Assembly: GCA_965230205.1 (NCBI GenBank)
Contig: OZ245996.1
Coordinates: forward strand, 372,001 to 436,000
DNA from: CANLBN01 sp965230205
GTDB lineage: Bacteria > Pseudomonadota > Gammaproteobacteria > Pseudomonadales > Cellvibrionaceae
Length of the DNA stretch: 64,000 nucleotides
Reading direction: 5' to 3'
Shown: positions 1 through 9,910 of the stretch, piece after piece
How positions within the stretch are numbered: position 1 is the stretch's first letter
Layout of the letters: every line of letters starts with the position of its first letter
Notes under the pieces: generated by a model
The model's input: the letters and a program-made list of their open reading frames with translations, nothing else
What the model was told of the DNA's origin: nothing
Database searches by the model: none
Made by a program: the position numbers and the translations under genes

Positions 1-922
1 TAACATTTTTTTGCTTTAAGTTTAATTGCTCAACCATATTTAAGAGCTGGGCAACATGAACACCACCTGAACTCGGAGGGGGAAAGCCATAAATCGTATA
101 GCCATAAAAATGGGAAACTAGAGGCTGACGAAACTTTAATTGATAATTGGCCATATCAGACGAATTAACCAAACCATTATTGGCTTTCATCCAGGCATCC
201 AGTTTTTGTGCGAACTCACCTTTATAAAAGTAGTCCGCCCCGTGCTTTGCCAACTGCCGATAGGTATTTCCTAAATCTTTTTGCTGTAGTTGATGGCCCG
301 GTGACCAAGCTTGATTGTTCTGATCTAAAAAAATAGACGCACTCTCAGGAAATAAGGCAATACTTTTGGCAGAGCGTTTCAAACGATTCACATATTCGAT
401 TGAAAGAGGAAAGCCCTGTTCAGCAAGAGCGGCAGCGGTCATGTACAAATCGCCGATAGGCTTTTGCCCCCCTTTCTTGGATAAATAGTCAAACGCCGCA
501 ACAGAACCTGGCACGCCTACCGCCAAAGCACCCGTTCGACTTAGCTGAGGAGAAACCTTCCCTTCTCTGACATACATATCTCGATGAGCAGCGCCAGGAG
601 CCATCTCCCGACCATCGACAGCTTCCACAGAACCATCGGCCCAATGCACAAGCGCAAATAAACCGCCACCTATACCTGAATTATAACTATCAACGATCCC
701 TAAGCTTAGGGCTGCGGCAATAGCTGCATCAATGGCATTGCCACCACTTTCTAACTGATCAGCAGCAGCTTGCGTTGAAATGGCATTGACCGTGGCAACG
801 GCACCTTTTTCGCTGCTATAAGTAGAACCTGAGAGAGACCATACTGACTCTCTCCCTTCAGCATTAATCACCGCTCCAAGGCAAAGACAAGTAACAAGTG
901 TGAAAGGATGTAATTTAATCAT
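1..922 (-). CDS. ggt: gamma-glutamyltranspeptidase, N-terminal part (cut by window edge)
   Basis: The reading frame opens at an ATG at 922 and is still open at base 1, giving about 307 residues. It begins with a hydrophobic export signal (MIKLHPFTLVTCLCLGAV). Near residues 45-85 comes the family stretch with GGNAIDAAIAA and GIGGGLFALVH. The PPPSSGGVH segment lies close to the window edge. These are hallmarks of periplasmic gamma-glutamyltransferase, an Ntn hydrolase that transfers or hydrolyses the gamma-glutamyl group of glutathione. The autocleavage site and catalytic Thr lie in the C-terminal half, outside the window, so activity cannot be judged. It follows the Anbu gene by 76 bp on the same strand, with a hairpin between them. 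Confidence 0.93.
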   Translation of the reverse strand, partial: MIKLHPFTLVTCLCLGAVINAEGRESVWSLSGSTYSSEKGAVATVNAISTQAAADQLESGGNAIDAAIAAALSLGIVDSYNSGIGGGLFALVHWADGSVEAVDGREMAPGAAHRDMYVREGKVSPQLSRTGALAVGVPGSVAAFDYLSKKGGQKPIGDLYMTAAALAEQGFPLSIEYVNRLKRSAKSIALFPESASIFLDQNNQAWSPGHQLQQKDLGNTYRQLAKHGADYFYKGEFAQKLDAWMKANNGLVNSSDMANYQLKFRQPLVSHFYGYTIYGFPPPSSGGVHVAQLLNMVEQLNLKQKNV

Positions 923-951
923 AAAAGACCTAAGATAAATCAATAAAGATA

Positions 952-980
952 GGGTAAGACTCGATCACCAATTCTTACCC
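952..980 (-). terminator. hairpin between anbu and ggt
   Basis: The arms GGGTAAGA (952-959) and TCTTACCC (973-980) are perfectly complementary around a 13-nt loop. On the minus strand the hairpin is followed by a T-rich tract (TATCTTTATT). It may be a weak terminator or attenuator between the proteasome-like gene and ggt. Confidence 0.4.
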
Positions 981-998
981 ATGGCATTCTATTATCCA

Positions 999-1733
999 CT
1001 ATTCAGACACCTGCATTTTTGCATGGCCTTCCAGGCTGGGTAACTGCAGAAATGCATCTATCAACTTTTCGTTCCACGCTGTATTGATCTGGCGTAAGTA
1101 GTCATCATTTTCATCGAAATGATAATGCTCACCTGTCGTCAGGCTATTTGTATGATAAAACCGAATATCAATCGGTGGCCCTACACTCAAGTTACTTTTT
1201 ACCGTGGAATCCATCGACACTAAAGCACATAAGGCGCACGTGTTTAGGTCTGTATCCATATTAATAATACGATCCAGAATAGGTTTACCGTATTTACTTT
1301 CCCCAATCTGTAGAAAAGGGGTCAACTCTGTTGCAGTAATGTAATTACCTTCAGGGTATATCATGGCCAACTCGTGATCTTGCCCTGCAATTTGCCCACC
1401 GACAATAAAGTTGGCCTGAAACGCAGGCCCGCCACCCGTCTTAGCCTGCTGATTTAAACTAATCTGACCAATATAATCGACAGCGTCATGAATACTGACC
1501 ATTGTTAATAAATTTAAGGCCGCTGACGCATTGATATCTTTTTTAATCCGGTTAATAACGCCCTGTGTTGTCGCTAAATTTCCTGAAGCCAAAATACAAT
1601 ACTGACACTGACCGGGCACTCCAAAGGTATACATTTTCTTATAGGTGTTTACCTGATCAATCCCAGCATTTGTGCGGGAGTCAGAACAAAATATGATACC
1701 GCTATTTACTTTTATCCCTACGCAGTAGGTCAT
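999..1733 (-). CDS. proteasome-type peptidase Anbu (ancestral beta subunit)
   Basis: The protein starts MTYCVGIKVNSGIIFCSDSRT. This is the Anbu signature: the Thr directly after Met becomes the N-terminal nucleophile of an Ntn-hydrolase fold. The SDSRTNAG and GGQIAGQ stretches also fit the 20S/HslV/Anbu superfamily, and 244 residues is the usual Anbu length. Two ATGs lie two codons apart (1739 and 1733). The Shine-Dalgarno TGAGGAG (1740-1746) touches the first but is 6 nt from the second, so the 1733 start is preferred, which also puts Thr at position 2. The genes usually found beside Anbu (transglutaminase-like, alpha-E, ATP-grasp) are not here; ggt follows instead. Substrates of Anbu are not firmly known. 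Cytoplasmic. Confidence 0.88.
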   Translation of the reverse strand: MTYCVGIKVNSGIIFCSDSRTNAGIDQVNTYKKMYTFGVPGQCQYCILASGNLATTQGVINRIKKDINASAALNLLTMVSIHDAVDYIGQISLNQQAKTGGGPAFQANFIVGGQIAGQDHELAMIYPEGNYITATELTPFLQIGESKYGKPILDRIINMDTDLNTCALCALVSMDSTVKSNLSVGPPIDIRFYHTNSLTTGEHYHFDENDDYLRQINTAWNEKLIDAFLQLPSLEGHAKMQVSE

Positions 1734-2351
1734 TTTCATCTCCTCAGAAATATTCAGTTAGATAATACCATTACTTAGATCGGCCAACAGGTATAAAAGC
1801 CACTATTAAATAATTATGACTGGTAAAAACATACCTCTGTAAATCTTAAACAACCTATATTACTAGGGCTTTATTACGACAGTATCCACCCAACTTAAAT
1901 GGCTTATATAAAATATGGCACAATAGAGAAAAAGCTAAACTTTAATCATTATATCTCTAGGATGCTTTATAGCCACTCTGAGACTCTCAAACATACCCTC
2001 TTCTGCAACAGACAATAAAAGCCCATAATCTTATCCTATAAAAATAAGTGACCCCTCCAGAAAATATGGAGGATATACACTAGAAAATTTAAAGAGAGGT
2101 ATCAGTAATGGAGCCCCTTTTCTTATAAAATAGATGGCGCCCTAATAATTAGCATCATGAATGACCAGACTAAACCTCTTAAAATAACCAGCTGACACAA
2201 AAATCATCTTCAAAAAAGTAAAAATTCACTATCTAAACCATAAATAATTTTCTTTATTACATTCCAATTTATATATAAATTTATTACTCACTTATTTTTC
2301 TTGTGTCTATACTCAAGATGTAATTATTTAATTTCAATTATTGGTGTAAAA
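1734..2351. other. gene-poor region between anbu and the chemoreceptor
   Basis: About 600 bp of AT-rich sequence between two divergent genes, which must hold both promoters. I see a short hairpin (CCTCCA 2054-2059 with TGGAGG 2067-2072) and no credible open frame. Confidence 0.5.
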
Positions 2352-3914
2352 ATGCGTAGTAACGGACCAGAAACAGGTAAAGAGCATGATTATCATTCAT
2401 CTCAAAAGATAGTATCGACGACTGATGATAAAGGAGTAATTCTTGATGTTAATGATGATTTCATATCAATCAGCGGATTCTCTAGAGAGGAACTGATAGG
2501 GCAAGCGCATAATATTGTTAGGCATTCATGGATGCCTCAGGCAGCTTTTAGTGAATTGTGGGAACACAATAAAAGAAAATCCCCTTGGATGGGCATGGTA
2601 AAAAATCGTTGTAAAAATGGTGACCACTACTGGGTAGATGCTTTTGTCACCCCCATGTATAAAGACGGACAGGTGACAGGTTTTCAATCTGTCAGACAAA
2701 AACCTAGCCAGCAGCTTATTTCCCAAGCAGAAAAAATCTATACCGAAAAGAAAAGCCTTATTAGCACGTTGCAAGCACTATGGCAAAAGCTACCCCTGAA
2801 TTATAAATTATTCAGCGTATTCTCTCTAATAGCTGGCACAGCACTTTTTATATCGACTATAAATATATATGCAAGCTTTTTATTCTTCCTCATAGCCAAT
2901 ATCTGTTGTAGCACCATAATATCCAAACCTTGGGTAAAATTTGCTGATCAAACCAAGTCTATATTTAATAGTGAAACAGCAAAGCGTATTTATACTAATC
3001 GGCACGATGAACTAGGGCAGATACAACTTGCGTTTAAATTTGTTCAATCAAGACAAGACACTATTTTATATCGGACATCAGGGATATCAGAGCGAGTGCG
3101 AGCTTCAGCCAATAACGCACACGAAGAATCGAATTCTACCAAAAAAGAAATTGAAAGACTGTATGCAGAAGTTGAAATGGCGGCAACAGCAACAAATGAA
3201 ATGTCTGCCACAGTCCAAGAAGTTGCAAAAAATTCAGCCGCCACTGCAGCTGCAGCTGACGAATCTAAAGCTAACGTTAATAAAGGAAGAAACATACTTA
3301 CTCAGACAAAAACAGCAATGGATGAACTTGTGTCAGCCATTGATCAATCGTCTAAAATTATAGAAAATCTCAGTGAAAACTCGTCCGAAATTGACAGTGT
3401 TGTTGAAGTTATCAGTAGCATTGCAGAACAAACAAACCTGCTTGCCCTTAATGCAGCAATTGAAGCTGCACGCGCAGGAGAACAAGGTCGAGGCTTTGCA
3501 GTTGTAGCTGATGAAGTCCGGGCGTTAGCAGCCAAAACACAAGAATCGACAGGGAAAATTGGAGAAATGATCTCTTCACTTCAAAACCGATCAACTAGTG
3601 CTGTAAGCGCAATTAATGATAGCCATCAAAAAGTAGAAACTAGTGTGGAAAATATTACTAATCTAGAAAGTCAATTCTCTACCATTTTAGAAAATGTCGA
3701 TACGATATCTGATATGTGCATCCATATTGCTACAGCAACAGAAGAACAGTCATCTGTCGCTGAAGAACTAAACAAAAACATCACCAACATTCACTCTGTA
3801 GGTTCCAATACCGTGCAATCAACACAGAATATGGAAGAATCAAACAGAAAATTAATTGAGACTACAGAGTCAATGAATGAGATGGTTACTCAATTCAAAA
3901 ATGAACATGCATAA
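2352..3914 (+). CDS. PAS-domain methyl-accepting chemotaxis protein (Aer-like)
   Basis: A 520-residue chemoreceptor. Residues about 20-120 form an Aer-type PAS domain (GFSREELIGQAHNIVRH, WMGMVKNRCKNGDHYWVDAFVTP), which in the family binds FAD and reports redox or oxygen state from the cytoplasm. Two closely spaced membrane segments follow at about 155-200, with essentially no periplasmic domain. The C-terminal signalling domain has the conserved tip EQTNLLALNAAIEAARAGE and GRGFAVVADEVRALA, which contact CheA and CheW. A TTG 51 bp upstream is in frame, but the ATG at 2352 puts the usual short tail before PAS. No che genes lie nearby, so it feeds a system encoded elsewhere. The HSWMP motif replaces the commoner HPDMP in the PAS domain. 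Confidence 0.9.
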   Translation: MRSNGPETGKEHDYHSSQKIVSTTDDKGVILDVNDDFISISGFSREELIGQAHNIVRHSWMPQAAFSELWEHNKRKSPWMGMVKNRCKNGDHYWVDAFVTPMYKDGQVTGFQSVRQKPSQQLISQAEKIYTEKKSLISTLQALWQKLPLNYKLFSVFSLIAGTALFISTINIYASFLFFLIANICCSTIISKPWVKFADQTKSIFNSETAKRIYTNRHDELGQIQLAFKFVQSRQDTILYRTSGISERVRASANNAHEESNSTKKEIERLYAEVEMAATATNEMSATVQEVAKNSAATAAAADESKANVNKGRNILTQTKTAMDELVSAIDQSSKIIENLSENSSEIDSVVEVISSIAEQTNLLALNAAIEAARAGEQGRGFAVVADEVRALAAKTQESTGKIGEMISSLQNRSTSAVSAINDSHQKVETSVENITNLESQFSTILENVDTISDMCIHIATATEEQSSVAEELNKNITNIHSVGSNTVQSTQNMEESNRKLIETTESMNEMVTQFKNEHA

Positions 3915-3933
3915 TCGATAAAAATCAAACAAT

Positions 3934-3964
3934 GCGGATTAAGAACTCTCTGAGCTTAATCTGC
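3934..3964. terminator. shared terminator between convergent genes
   Basis: GCGGATTAAG (3934-3943) pairs with CTTAATCTGC (3955-3964), ten pairs with one G-T, around an 11-nt loop. It sits between the 3' ends of the plus-strand chemoreceptor and the minus-strand transporter, and could stop transcription from both. Confidence 0.6.
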
Positions 3965-3970
3965 CTATTT

Positions 3971-4930
3971 CTAGGGAGGGTTAACGTCCAATAGGCCAAG
4001 TTTAAATATACGCTTTTGGACACCATTGAAAGCTGGTATTGCTAACACCCAAAGTAGCTCACTAATAATCACGAAAAAAATAATCTCCGACGGGAAATAA
4101 ATAAGCGCCAAACTGATGGCTAGCGCGTTGTTATTTGCACCAGAGCAAAGAGAGTAAGTAATAATTTTTCCTCTGCTTTTCTTCCATTGATACAGCCAGC
4201 CAAAAGCATACAGGAAAAAGAATAATAAGCTGCAAAATATAATGGAATCAAACAGCAGGGAAAAATCACTAAAAAATGCCTCGCGTTGCTTAGAAATAAC
4301 AACAGCAATGATAATCCCAAGCAGTAAAATAGTCATAAATGAACTATTGTTTTTTACTGCATGAGCACTGGATGGCTTTAGCCTAAGCAGTAATATATAA
4401 ACTACTGCAGGAATAAATATAACGGAAAATAGTGTATAAGAAAGACTGGCAACCTCTATCGTTGTAGATTTATCAGTTATTAAGAACGTTATTGGAATAA
4501 CAAACGGTGCCAACAGGCTACTCGATATTGTTAGTACAAAAGCTAAAGCAACACTTCCATTAAGCACGCCGACTAATGCTGGTGTTGTTACACCAACAGG
4601 CATTAAAGCAATCAATAAAATACCCATAGCGAATTTTGGATAAACAAACAAAGTGAGGTAATACAATATAATAGGGAATAAAATAAAACGAAAAATATAG
4701 AATACCACTATCTCAGAGATAGTTAGACCATGTATCTCTTGAATAGATATTTTTGCACATAAGAAAAATACCATCACTCCCAATATATAAGGAACATAAA
4801 TATCTGGGATCAATTCAAGCCCTGGAATACCTAAACCAGCTACTATGGAGACAATTAAGACCGTATTGAGATTATTATTGACAAAACCTCTAAACGCCCT
4901 AAATACTTTCAAAAACACCTGATGCAACAC
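3971..4930 (-). CDS. bile acid:sodium symporter (BASS/SBF) family transporter
   Basis: 319 residues with about nine or ten hydrophobic segments. The ALMPVGVTTPALVGVLNGS stretch in the first half and CSGANNNALAISLALIYFP in the second correspond to the two crossover repeats of the SBF fold, whose members couple Na+ entry to uptake or export of organic anions. The substrate cannot be inferred: no catabolic or arsenic genes adjoin. It is a single gene, convergent with the chemoreceptor. Inner membrane. The family assignment rests on recognised motifs rather than an alignment. Confidence 0.7.
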   Translation of the reverse strand: MLHQVFLKVFRAFRGFVNNNLNTVLIVSIVAGLGIPGLELIPDIYVPYILGVMVFFLCAKISIQEIHGLTISEIVVFYIFRFILFPIILYYLTLFVYPKFAMGILLIALMPVGVTTPALVGVLNGSVALAFVLTISSSLLAPFVIPITFLITDKSTTIEVASLSYTLFSVIFIPAVVYILLLRLKPSSAHAVKNNSSFMTILLLGIIIAVVISKQREAFFSDFSLLFDSIIFCSLLFFFLYAFGWLYQWKKSRGKIITYSLCSGANNNALAISLALIYFPSEIIFFVIISELLWVLAIPAFNGVQKRIFKLGLLDVNPP

Positions 4931-5430
4931 AAATTATTCCTTAACACTTCATAAAAATAAAATTTATTTTGAGCAATAGCCTAACATAAGACTTTGCAAA
5001 TACTTCTAGACTTACCTATTCAATAGGAAAAATGATGGACCTACGAAGCTAGTAGAGGTATATCTTGGATGACACATGAAAAATAACATTACAGTATCTT
5101 ATCAAAAGCCTAGCATTTGAATCTTGCAAGCTACTTGCAAAGTTCAAATATCAACAACTATCCGATGATAGAAATTGACCTCTTTATTATTTAATATAAC
5201 AAGAATACCCTACGATACAGGACCTGCTGTGATAACGTAGACTAATTAAGCTTCAAACACTGTTATTTTTGCACCAAAATGGTGATTTCTTATTGCTCAC
5301 TTAGATTATGCTTGTTTAAAACTGACTTAATCGATAGATCATAAAAATCTTAAACAGTATTATCGAACAACATAAAGCTAAAAACATTCTCAACATACTT
5401 TTTTATTATCGTAACCAGTGATACTTATTC
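4931..5430. other. 500-bp intergenic region with an inverted repeat
   Basis: No credible open frame. It holds the divergent promoters of the transporter and the sensor kinase. The notable element is an inverted repeat at 5116-5148: 15-nt arms with two mismatches around a 3-nt centre, containing two copies of CTTGCAA. It could be an operator or an RNA hairpin. Confidence 0.45.
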
Positions 5431-8400
5431 ATGCCAGCAACTCAACAAATATTTCGTGTAAGACGTAAATACAATCAATGGGTTGTCAACCAAACCTTAG
5501 AAGACTATGCCCTGCGTTTTACGGCAAAAAAATCCCGCTATTGGAGTGCCAATAAAGTGGCCATGACTGCCATTGGTGCTACGGCATTTTTAGCGCTAGA
5601 GGCTATTGGTGGAGCGATTACATTAAGTTATGGTTTTTTAAATACGCTTGCCGCTATTTTAGTCGTTAGTGCGATTATTTTTATTACTGGCTACCCCATT
5701 AGTTATTATGCTTCTCGTTACGGTGTCGATATCGATCTACTCACCCGGGGAGCAGGTTTTGGCTATTTAGGTTCGACGATCACATCGCTAATCTATGCAT
5801 CATTCACATTCATATTTTTTGCTATTGAAGCCGCCATTTTAGCATCGGCATTAGAAGCATTACTCTCCATCCCCTTATATATAGGATATATATTAAGTGC
5901 TGTTGCTGTTATACCCATCGTCACACATGGGATTACATTTATAAGTCGCTTTCAAATACTGACCCAACCGATTTGGTTAACACTGCAAATTATTGCAATC
6001 ATCATTATTATTTATTTTGAAGTACAATCTATCGGAGACTGGACTCAATTCCAAGGCGCTTATGCAAGCACAAACGGTACTGGTAATACTGTAAATAGTG
6101 GATTTAATATTCTGTTATTTGGTGCAGCATCATCCATTCTATTTGCGTTAATGGCCCAAATTGGCGAGCAAGTGGATTACCTACGCTTTATGCCTCCTAA
6201 AGAATCGATATCAAGATTAAAATGGTGGAGCTCTGTATTATTTGCAGGCCCAGGATGGATTTTAATAGGCATTATCAAACTGCTCATTGGGTCGTTTTTA
6301 GCCTACCTAGCTTTTAATCAAGGCTTATCAGTAGAGCGCTCAGCAGACCCTACTTATATGTATCAAATGGTATTTAACTATTTGACTCAATCGCCCACTG
6401 TATCGCTAGTGCTTGCAGGAATTATGGTAATCACTTGCCAACTAAAAATTAATGTAACTAATGCCTATGCCGGCTCTCTTGCATGGTCCAACTTTTTTTC
6501 ACGCATTACCCACAACCATCCAGGTCGTGTTGTATGGTTAATTTTTAATGTCGCTATCGCCCTACTTTTAATGGAACTGGGAATATATCGCGCCCTTGAA
6601 AATATTTTGGGCGTTTTTGCCATTGTCGCCGTAAGTTGGCTAGGCACAATTTCTGCCGATTTATTTATTAATAAAAAATTAGGGCTAGCCCCGCCCCATA
6701 TTGAATTTAAACGAGCACACCTATACGACATTAATCCCGTCGGGATTGGCTCACTTATACTTGCATCGATGATTGGCATTCTTTCTTACTTAGGTGTATT
6801 TGGAGAAACCGCTCGAGCATTAACACACTTTGTCACATTGACAATGACTTATTTGCTTACACCATTAATCGCATGGGTGACAAAAGGTCGCTACTACATC
6901 GCACGTACATCAGATAATGTCACGAATGAGCAGGAAGATTATGAGTGCTGCATCTGTGAGCATCATTATGAACCAGAGGATATGAGCTACTGCCCGGCTT
7001 ATCAGGGAAATATTTGCTCGCTATGCTGTTCTCTTGATGCACGCTGTATGGATACCTGTAAAACACATTCACGCTTTTCAGAGCAGCTCTACCATTTCTT
7101 CACTTTATTTATTCCCGATAAAATCATCAATGCTATTAATGGTAGCCTTATTCATTTTTTTGGCATTTTATTGATGATTAGCCTCGTCAATGGTGGATTG
7201 ATGTCATTAATTTATTATCAAACACCAACGACTAACCCCGAAACATTAGCCATTGTCGCGAATGCATTAATTGTATTATTTTTTATACTGCTAATTATTT
7301 CGGGCGTCATTGCTTGGATTTTTTTACTGGCGCAAAAAAGCCGCTTGGTCGCTCAAGAGGAATCACAAAGACAGACAGCTCGACTGATTCAAGAGATTGA
7401 TGCACATACACAAACAGACAATGCCTTACAAAAAGCCATGGAGCGAGCAGAAGCGGCTAACCATGCGAAAAGCCGTTACCTATCCGGCATTAGTCATGAA
7501 TTACGGACACCGCTGCAAACTATATTAGGTTATGCACAGCTATTAGGTCAGGATAAATCCATCCCCGAAAATCGAAGGGAATCAATTGATATTATCCAAC
7601 GCAGTGGTGATTATCTCGCAGACCTTATCGAAGGCTTATTGGATGTTTCCAAAATCGAAGCGGGTAAATTAGAGATTCGTAGAGATGAAATGGATTTTCA
7701 CGAGCTTATGGCACAGTTAGAGTTGATGTTTCGCCCTCAAGCAGAAGCCAAAGGCATTCGGTTTATTTTTAGTTGCCCGGAAAAATATCCACAGTATGTT
7801 GCAGCAGATGAAAAACGCGTACGGCAAATTTTAATTAACTTACTGTCCAATGCAATCAAATTTACAGATATCGGGCATGTGAAATTCTCTCTACACTATA
7901 AAAATCAAGTTGCTGAATTCACGGTCAGCGATACAGGCATTGGTATTGAAAAAGATAATATTGACCGTATTTTTCATCCTTTTGAAAGAATCTCAAGTAA
8001 CGATACGACTCAACCATCTGGGACAGGCTTAGGCTTAACCATTGTACATCTACTGTCTGAAATTATGGGAGGCGATGTATCAGTCACTAGCACACCCGAT
8101 AAAGGCAGTGAATTTAAAGTGACCTTGATGCTATCACGTATCGATTCCCCCATTGTCTCTCAACAACTGCAAGCTCCTATTATCGGCTATGACGGCCCGC
8201 AAAAAACTATTTTTGTTGTCGATGATCAGCCCAGTCACCGTCATTTACTCAGCGACTTGCTGACGCCACTTGGGTTTACCATCGTAGAAGCAGTCGATGC
8301 AAAATCTTGCCTCAGTTTTGTCGAGAAAAAGAAACCTGACTTATACTTACTTGATGTTTCTATGCCTGAGATTAGTGGATTACAGTTAGCAGAAATACTT

Positions 8401-8817
8401 CGCCAACGAGGGATCAACGAACCCATTATTATGATATCGGCCGATGCCCAAGAGCATCACAGTATCGGCAGTCCTGATACACCTCATGATTTTTATATGG
8501 TAAAACCTATTAAAGTACAGGCTTTACTGGATAAAATTGGGTTTCTATTAAAGCTAACATGGCGCTATAACGATGAAAATATTATCTCAAAAAACACCAA
8601 TGATGAAAAAATTTGGAAAGTACCTAATCACGCTTATGTAGATCAACTGATTGCCTATTCTGATATAGGTTACGCCAAAGGGTTTTATGATCAATTAATG
8701 CAAGCAGATAAAGAAAATGTTTTAGCCTCAGATTTAGTACAACACCTTTATCAACTGGCAAAAAGAGTTCGCTTTGACCAGATCAGCCAATTATTAACAA
8801 GAAATACCATTACTTAA
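5431..8817 (+). CDS. NCS1 permease-hybrid histidine kinase-receiver fusion
   Basis: A 1128-residue transporter-kinase. Residues 1-490 are a full NCS1 (nucleobase/hydantoin/allantoin permease) domain of about twelve membrane segments. A cysteine-rich linker follows, with nine Cys at 506, 507, 509, 521, 529, 532, 533, 539 and 543, then two more membrane segments (about 560-655) and a coiled coil. The HisKA domain has phospho-acceptor His689 in SHELRTPLQ, and the ATPase domain has LSNAIKF, DTGIGI and GTGLGLTI. The receiver has the acidic pair Asp931-Asp932 and phospho-acceptor Asp975. About 80 residues follow without an obvious Hpt. The layout parallels CbrA, where an SSS transporter is fused to a kinase. 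The receiver gene downstream starts 1 nt after this stop. The ligand is unknown; a purine, hydantoin or urea-related compound is inference. Confidence 0.9.
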   Translation: MPATQQIFRVRRKYNQWVVNQTLEDYALRFTAKKSRYWSANKVAMTAIGATAFLALEAIGGAITLSYGFLNTLAAILVVSAIIFITGYPISYYASRYGVDIDLLTRGAGFGYLGSTITSLIYASFTFIFFAIEAAILASALEALLSIPLYIGYILSAVAVIPIVTHGITFISRFQILTQPIWLTLQIIAIIIIIYFEVQSIGDWTQFQGAYASTNGTGNTVNSGFNILLFGAASSILFALMAQIGEQVDYLRFMPPKESISRLKWWSSVLFAGPGWILIGIIKLLIGSFLAYLAFNQGLSVERSADPTYMYQMVFNYLTQSPTVSLVLAGIMVITCQLKINVTNAYAGSLAWSNFFSRITHNHPGRVVWLIFNVAIALLLMELGIYRALENILGVFAIVAVSWLGTISADLFINKKLGLAPPHIEFKRAHLYDINPVGIGSLILASMIGILSYLGVFGETARALTHFVTLTMTYLLTPLIAWVTKGRYYIARTSDNVTNEQEDYECCICEHHYEPEDMSYCPAYQGNICSLCCSLDARCMDTCKTHSRFSEQLYHFFTLFIPDKIINAINGSLIHFFGILLMISLVNGGLMSLIYYQTPTTNPETLAIVANALIVLFFILLIISGVIAWIFLLAQKSRLVAQEESQRQTARLIQEIDAHTQTDNALQKAMERAEAANHAKSRYLSGISHELRTPLQTILGYAQLLGQDKSIPENRRESIDIIQRSGDYLADLIEGLLDVSKIEAGKLEIRRDEMDFHELMAQLELMFRPQAEAKGIRFIFSCPEKYPQYVAADEKRVRQILINLLSNAIKFTDIGHVKFSLHYKNQVAEFTVSDTGIGIEKDNIDRIFHPFERISSNDTTQPSGTGLGLTIVHLLSEIMGGDVSVTSTPDKGSEFKVTLMLSRIDSPIVSQQLQAPIIGYDGPQKTIFVVDDQPSHRHLLSDLLTPLGFTIVEAVDAKSCLSFVEKKKPDLYLLDVSMPEISGLQLAEILRQRGINEPIIMISADAQEHHSIGSPDTPHDFYMVKPIKVQALLDKIGFLLKLTWRYNDENIISKNTNDEKIWKVPNHAYVDQLIAYSDIGYAKGFYDQLMQADKENVLASDLVQHLYQLAKRVRFDQISQLLTRNTIT

Positions 8818-8818
8818 C

Positions 8819-9730
8819 ATGAATACATTAGACACTAATTCTGGAATTGTACTCGTTGTCGATGACTCACCTGAAACATTAGGACTATTAAATGAAGCGC
8901 TAGAAAATGTCGGTTACACTGTGCTTATTGCATTAGAAGGCAAGCAAGCATTAACTATTGCTGAAAAAATTACGCCTGATGTTATTTTATTAGATGCCAT
9001 TATGCCGAATATGGATGGCTTTGAAACCTGTAGGCGTGTTAAAGCCAATACCAATCTTGAAAAAGTACCTGTTATTTTTATGACAGGACTCAGCGATACC
9101 GACAGTATCGTTAAAGGTTTAGAAGCTGGCGGCGTCGACTATCTCAGCAAGCCTATCAAACCCGATGAACTCATCGCCAGAATGAAAGTGCATCTCAATA
9201 ATGCTCGCCTGGCTAATAGTGCGCATAGTGCACTGGACACCACAGGCCAACAATTATTTACCATTAGCTCAGACGGTCAATTACAATGGGCAACACCACT
9301 CACACAGGAGCTCTTTGACAAAGCAGGGATAGACCAATCATGGCAAACACAGCAATTATCTACCCAATTACGTCATTGGCTAAGCCATCAACCTAATATT
9401 GGACAACAATACACACTCACCGATACTAAAACACCATTAAGTATTAAGTTGATCGAGAACAAGAGCGAAAATGAAATTTTACTCAAAGTCATTGATCTAG
9501 AAGGTCCCTCAGGTGCAGAGACACTTCAAAAAGCGCTAAGTATCACAGAAAGAGAGTCAGAAGTTTTATACTGGATTGGAAAGGGAAAAACCAATAAAGA
9601 CATTGGTGAAATCCTCTCCATGAGCCCACGCACAGTGAATAAGCATTTAGAGCAAATATTTAAAAAAATCAATGTTGAAAACAGAACCTCAGCAGCATCC
9701 ATTGCTATACATACACTTGCGGGGATTTAA
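8819..9730 (+). CDS. response regulator, receiver plus LuxR-type HTH
   Basis: 303 residues. The N-terminal receiver (about 10-125) has the acidic pair DD in VLVVDDSPET, phospho-acceptor Asp59 in LLDAIMPNMDG and the conserved Lys in YLSKPIKPDE. A middle region (about 140-235) resembles nothing I recognise. The C-terminal LuxR/FixJ helix-turn-helix (about 240-300) has LSITERESEVLYWIGKGKTN and MSPRTVNKHLEQIFKKI. It starts one base after the transporter-kinase stop, so the two are translationally coupled and are almost certainly cognate partners. Targets are unknown. The urea genes 6-17 kb downstream are candidates by theme only. Confidence 0.92.
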   Translation: MNTLDTNSGIVLVVDDSPETLGLLNEALENVGYTVLIALEGKQALTIAEKITPDVILLDAIMPNMDGFETCRRVKANTNLEKVPVIFMTGLSDTDSIVKGLEAGGVDYLSKPIKPDELIARMKVHLNNARLANSAHSALDTTGQQLFTISSDGQLQWATPLTQELFDKAGIDQSWQTQQLSTQLRHWLSHQPNIGQQYTLTDTKTPLSIKLIENKSENEILLKVIDLEGPSGAETLQKALSITERESEVLYWIGKGKTNKDIGEILSMSPRTVNKHLEQIFKKINVENRTSAASIAIHTLAGI

Positions 9731-9910
9731 CAGTTATTTTTTAAGTAAATATTCATGCACGCCTGATACAATAACTAAATTTCAAAATCTGGGTTGGATT
9801 TTCAAGCTGTGCTCTATTGAAAGTTTAAAGCCACTAAACGACAACCACTTATACTCATCAAATATGGCAAATGGTAATGTCTTCTTTTTCCACTAAGCGG
9901 AAGTTCAAAG

